Part shown: one piece after another, positions 61,285-64,000 of the stretch
Position numbering within the stretch: the stretch's first letter is position 1
Layout of the letters: each line of letters begins with the position of its first letter
Source of the DNA: Scortum barcoo
Taxonomy: Eukaryota; Chordata; Actinopteri; Centrarchiformes; Terapontidae
Length of the DNA: 64,000 nt
NCBI GenBank assembly: GCA_023238725.1
Contig: CM041534.1
Location: forward strand, 24,059,803 to 24,123,802
Reading direction: 5' to 3'
Translations under genes and position numbers: made by a program
The notes under the pieces: model-generated
What the model was told of the DNA's origin: nothing
The model's input: the letters and a program-made list of their open reading frames with translations, nothing else
Database searches by the model: none

Positions 61285-61735
61285 GTGGCAAATTTCAATG
61301 ACTTGACTCATGCAGGACTCAAAGATGCTGAGTTAACTTCATCTCTGTGGGACCAAACCACAACCTGTCGGCTAATTAAGACGCCGCCTCGTTTCTGCCT
61401 CATTAGCGATCGTTTCTCTTCCCCTCCCTCCTTTGTTTATTCTGTCTTTCTCCATCTCAGCTCCCCCCCCAAAAAACCCAAAAAACACCTCTTCCGTTTG
61501 TTTGTTTTCCTCGTTCCACTGCATCTGCTGTGTTGGAGAAATTAAATTTGATAAACGAGTCGATCTTTAAATATTAATTATGTATTAATTACATTCGCAA
61601 GGCAAAACAAACCTCGCTTAATGATTTATGAGGATCAGTCCCACTTTACTCCTGATTTCATTGTCCAATGAGATTCAGGAGAGAGGAGGGAAATGAAGGG
61701 CTGGCAAATTAAAACAATGAGACGACACTCAATGA
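61285..61735. promoter_or_regulatory. Candidate conserved non-coding element
   Basis: GGCTAATTAAGACG, CTCATTAGCGATCG, AATATTAATTATG, GTATTAATTACATTCG, CTTAATGATTTATGAGG and CATTGTCCAATGAG cluster in repeat-free DNA. This is the densest group of homeodomain-type cores in the window. Confidence 0.35.
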
Positions 61736-61743
61736 GAGAGCGA

Positions 61744-61770
61744 GTGTGTGTGTGTGTGTGTGTGTGTGTT
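61744..61770. repeat. (GT)n microsatellite
   Basis: About 13 uninterrupted units. Confidence 0.95.
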
Positions 61771-61899
61771 TGCATGCTTGTAACTGTGAGATGACGACAG
61801 TCAATGCCTTTCAGGAAGAAATTTAGACAGAAAAAATTAGAAGAAACAGACACAGAAAAGACGATGAGGTTAAATTTGTCGCCTCTTTCTGCTGATGTT

Positions 61900-61970
61900 T
61901 GACCTTTGACCTTTGTTATTGAGTTAGATCCACGTGGAGCTCTATGACCTTTGACCTTAACGTGACCTTG
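61900..61970 (-). promoter_or_regulatory. Cluster of DR1 nuclear-receptor sites with an E-box
   Basis: Two perfect DR1 elements on the minus strand (TGACCTTTGACCT at 61900-61912 and 61945-61957) and an extended half-site (TGACCTTG, 61963-61970). Between them lies the palindromic E-box TCCACGTGGA (61929-61938). HNF4, RXR partners, COUP-TF and ERR proteins bind such sites. Confidence 0.55.
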
Positions 61971-62806
61971 GGCTCTCCAGAATCCGAACAGATAAGTCAG
62001 TTTCTTTTATTTCTCCTCCTGTGTCCTCATTTTTTTCACATTCAAATATTCACATATTTTATATTTGACTGGTTCATTCAGAGTTTCTGTTTACATTTTT
62101 AAACACCTGAACAGGTGAGTTCAGGGTCTGTAAATGATGGACGACTGTTAGTAAAGATGATAAAACACAGAAAATGAGTATAAAAATTTAAGTAAAAGTT
62201 CTCGTTATTCCTCACCTGTCAGTTTTACACTATTGTATTATTGGATTTTTATTACAGATGCATTAACATGTTAGCAGGACTTTATTGTTGCTGCTTTATG
62301 TAATGTTTGGTAGTTTAATCTATAACAATGGATCATATTTTATACATTTCTGTATTTTATATTTCAGGTTTTTAAAATCTGTAAAATCATTTTGGCTGTG
62401 AAACAAATGTAGTTGAGCAAAAAGTAAAATATTGGTCCCTGAATGAAGCGTAAAAGTACAGATGTGTTGTCTTTCTTGTTTCTCTCTCTTCTGTTTTTTT
62501 GTTGAATATATTTAAATGAAAGCTGCTCGTATATTTTTTTGTATTAAGTTTTACATTCAGTGTGATCTGTGCTGAGGTACAAATACTCCCCTAAACTATC
62601 CATATTTATGTAGATTTATATACATATAACATCTATATTTACTGTATTTACATAAACACACACATGTGAACTGATGCTCATTTACACACTTTCTCACACA
62701 AGTGGGACACAAGTCTCTCTCTCTCTCTTTAACACACACTTATCACCTGTTCCCCGATAGCTTGCTGTCTCTGGGGCAACCTCCCACCTCTTCACCACTT
62801 ACACAC

Positions 62807-62810
<4 letters not shown>
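61971..62810. other. Intergenic, nothing recognised
   Basis: AT-rich; short CT and CA runs at 62713-62728 and 62657-62663. No exon. Confidence 0.4.
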
Positions 62811-62845
<35 letters not shown>

Positions 62846-62926
62846 AGTCTCCCAACTCTAATAAATATTTCAAAGGTGAAATGTTTAAACAAAGGTGTGT
62901 GTAAAAAGGTGTGTGTGTGTGTAAAA

Positions 62927-62959
<33 letters not shown>
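62811..62959. repeat. (CA)n followed by inverted (GT)n blocks
   Basis: (CA)16 at 62811-62843; then AAAGGTGTGTGT-type blocks from 62892, repeated three times with growing GT length (each preceded by AAAAAGG) to 62959. The opposing runs are complementary. Confidence 0.9.
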
Positions 62960-62963
<4 letters not shown>

Positions 62964-63081
62964 GTGTTGAGCCGAGGTGTCATATTTGCCTTCTCTTCTT
63001 CTTCTCTTCTTCTACTCTCTGAAATTTGACCTTGTCGTTGCGTTGTGCTGTTGTAACCAAACAAACACCGACTGTGGAGAA

Positions 63082-63127
63082 AAGAAGAAGAAGAAGAAGA
63101 AGAAGAAGAAGAAGAAGAAGAAGAAGA
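63082..63127. repeat. (AAG)n trinucleotide repeat
   Basis: About 15 uninterrupted AAG units; homopurine on the plus strand and therefore triplex-capable. Confidence 0.95.
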
Positions 63128-64000
63128 CAGCAGCATCGAGTGGAAAATTTATTAAAGTCTTTATATCAGACTGAGAGACTTTGAATTGTTAAACACGCCA
63201 CACATGTTTTACAGGGTGTCAAAGGTCAGTTTATAAATTATTAAAAGGAGAAACAGTTTAACTTTACATCCGTTTAAACAAGAAAAACTTCAAACAGAAA
63301 CATTTTATTGCACTTAAAGTTTTAGTTGTTGTTTGTAGAGGCGTTAATCAGCCTCGTTTGTGTGCAGTGATGCAGCATCAAAACCATTTCTAATAAGAAA
63401 AGATGTAAAAATGCTTCATCAAGAATTAATAAATAATTGATGATAATTGAGTTTTAAGCCACTAATAGAAAGCAGTGACACAGTTTTATACCAGTTCACT
63501 CAGACAAGCATTAAAGGTGTCCTGTGATGTAAACAGACCTCATAATTAGTTCACCTCCGTAACTTTGTGTAAAGAACAGACATTAATAAATGTGTATTTA
63601 TTTAACGTGTCTAAATCTGTGTTTATGTATTTCCTCCTGTGTGTCTGCATACCAGGCCACATGTGTCTGTGTGTGTGTGTGTGTGTGACAGGAGAAACCC
63701 CGGCTCCCCACAGCGGAGGCAGAAATTATCATACTGCAGCTTCACCGAGTAAATAAAACATTAAAGACTTTACAAATTTGGCTCACAAATTTGTGAGAGT
63801 GGGAAAATTTGATGTGCTTAATACTTAATACACACTTTTTACAGTGTGTGCCGCCATATCAATATGTAATGAGGACTAACTGCCGGTCCGTTAATCCAGT
63901 TTCACGCCAGCACGGTGGAGATGTGACGCACTGACACACACTCACTGTCCTGTTTTACACACTCTTAGACTTATTAAACTTCACATTTTATTAAATGTGA
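63128..64000. other. Intergenic to the right edge
   Basis: A TG run lies at 63671-63688. TGTCAAAGGTCA at 63217-63228 is an imperfect DR1. No exon recognised. Confidence 0.4.

Noticed and set aside
62885..63174. Open frames with poly-Ser or poly-Lys
   Set aside because: They translate the (AAG)n repeat and neighbouring GT runs.

Overview
This is a window of vertebrate nuclear DNA, almost certainly from a teleost fish and probably a spiny-rayed one. The reasons are: AT-rich, mostly non-coding sequence; very many (CA)n/(GT)n microsatellites; a tRNA-derived SINE; several truncated tails and one long relic of L2-like LINEs; and a Tc1-like transposon relic, all of types familiar from fish genomes. 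There are no prokaryotic operons, and most long open frames are chance or repeat artefacts.

Layout. 1-8.2 kb: the 5' end of a minus-strand gene. A CpG-rich first coding exon (7804-7944) resembles the N-terminus of Krueppel-like factor 5 (KLF5). A CCAAT box and a GC box lie upstream of it. Everything from 1 to 7803 would be its first intron, and the zinc-finger exons would lie off the left edge. 8.2-16.2 kb: a (CA)n/(TA)n microsatellite, a decayed dispersed repeat, a SINE, then unremarkable DNA. 16.2-18.4 kb: the only complete long open frame, a 467-codon intronless gene of unknown function. It sits about 110 bases downstream of a tandem array in which each unit pairs a GC box with a TGACATCAC motif. 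Its 3' coding end carries a small tandem duplication that appears to have replaced the C-terminus. 18.4-32.4 kb: gene-poor DNA with LINE tail fragments. 32.8-34.2 kb: a pentanucleotide (TTATG)n array of about 1.4 kb, apparently expanded inside an L2-like LINE 3' tail. 34.3-38.7 kb: dense dinucleotide repeats and a strong CTCF-like motif. 38-64 kb: gene desert with many balanced-composition, homeodomain-site-rich segments that look like conserved non-coding elements. These include a tandemly duplicated one near 55.3 and 56.2 kb and clusters of nuclear-receptor DR1 sites. The same stretch holds an L2-like LINE relic (46.2-48.1 kb), a Tc1 relic containing a piece of reverse transcriptase, and two copies of one dispersed repeat. 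A possible 12-codon first coding exon with a good splice donor lies at 42779.

Overall the window looks like the upstream flank of klf5 plus a regulatory gene desert, interrupted by one orphan single-exon gene. The most unusual items are the orphan gene with its modular tandem promoter, the duplicated non-coding element, the DR1 clusters and the LINE-embedded pentanucleotide array. All functional statements rest on motif recognition by eye; no alignment was run.
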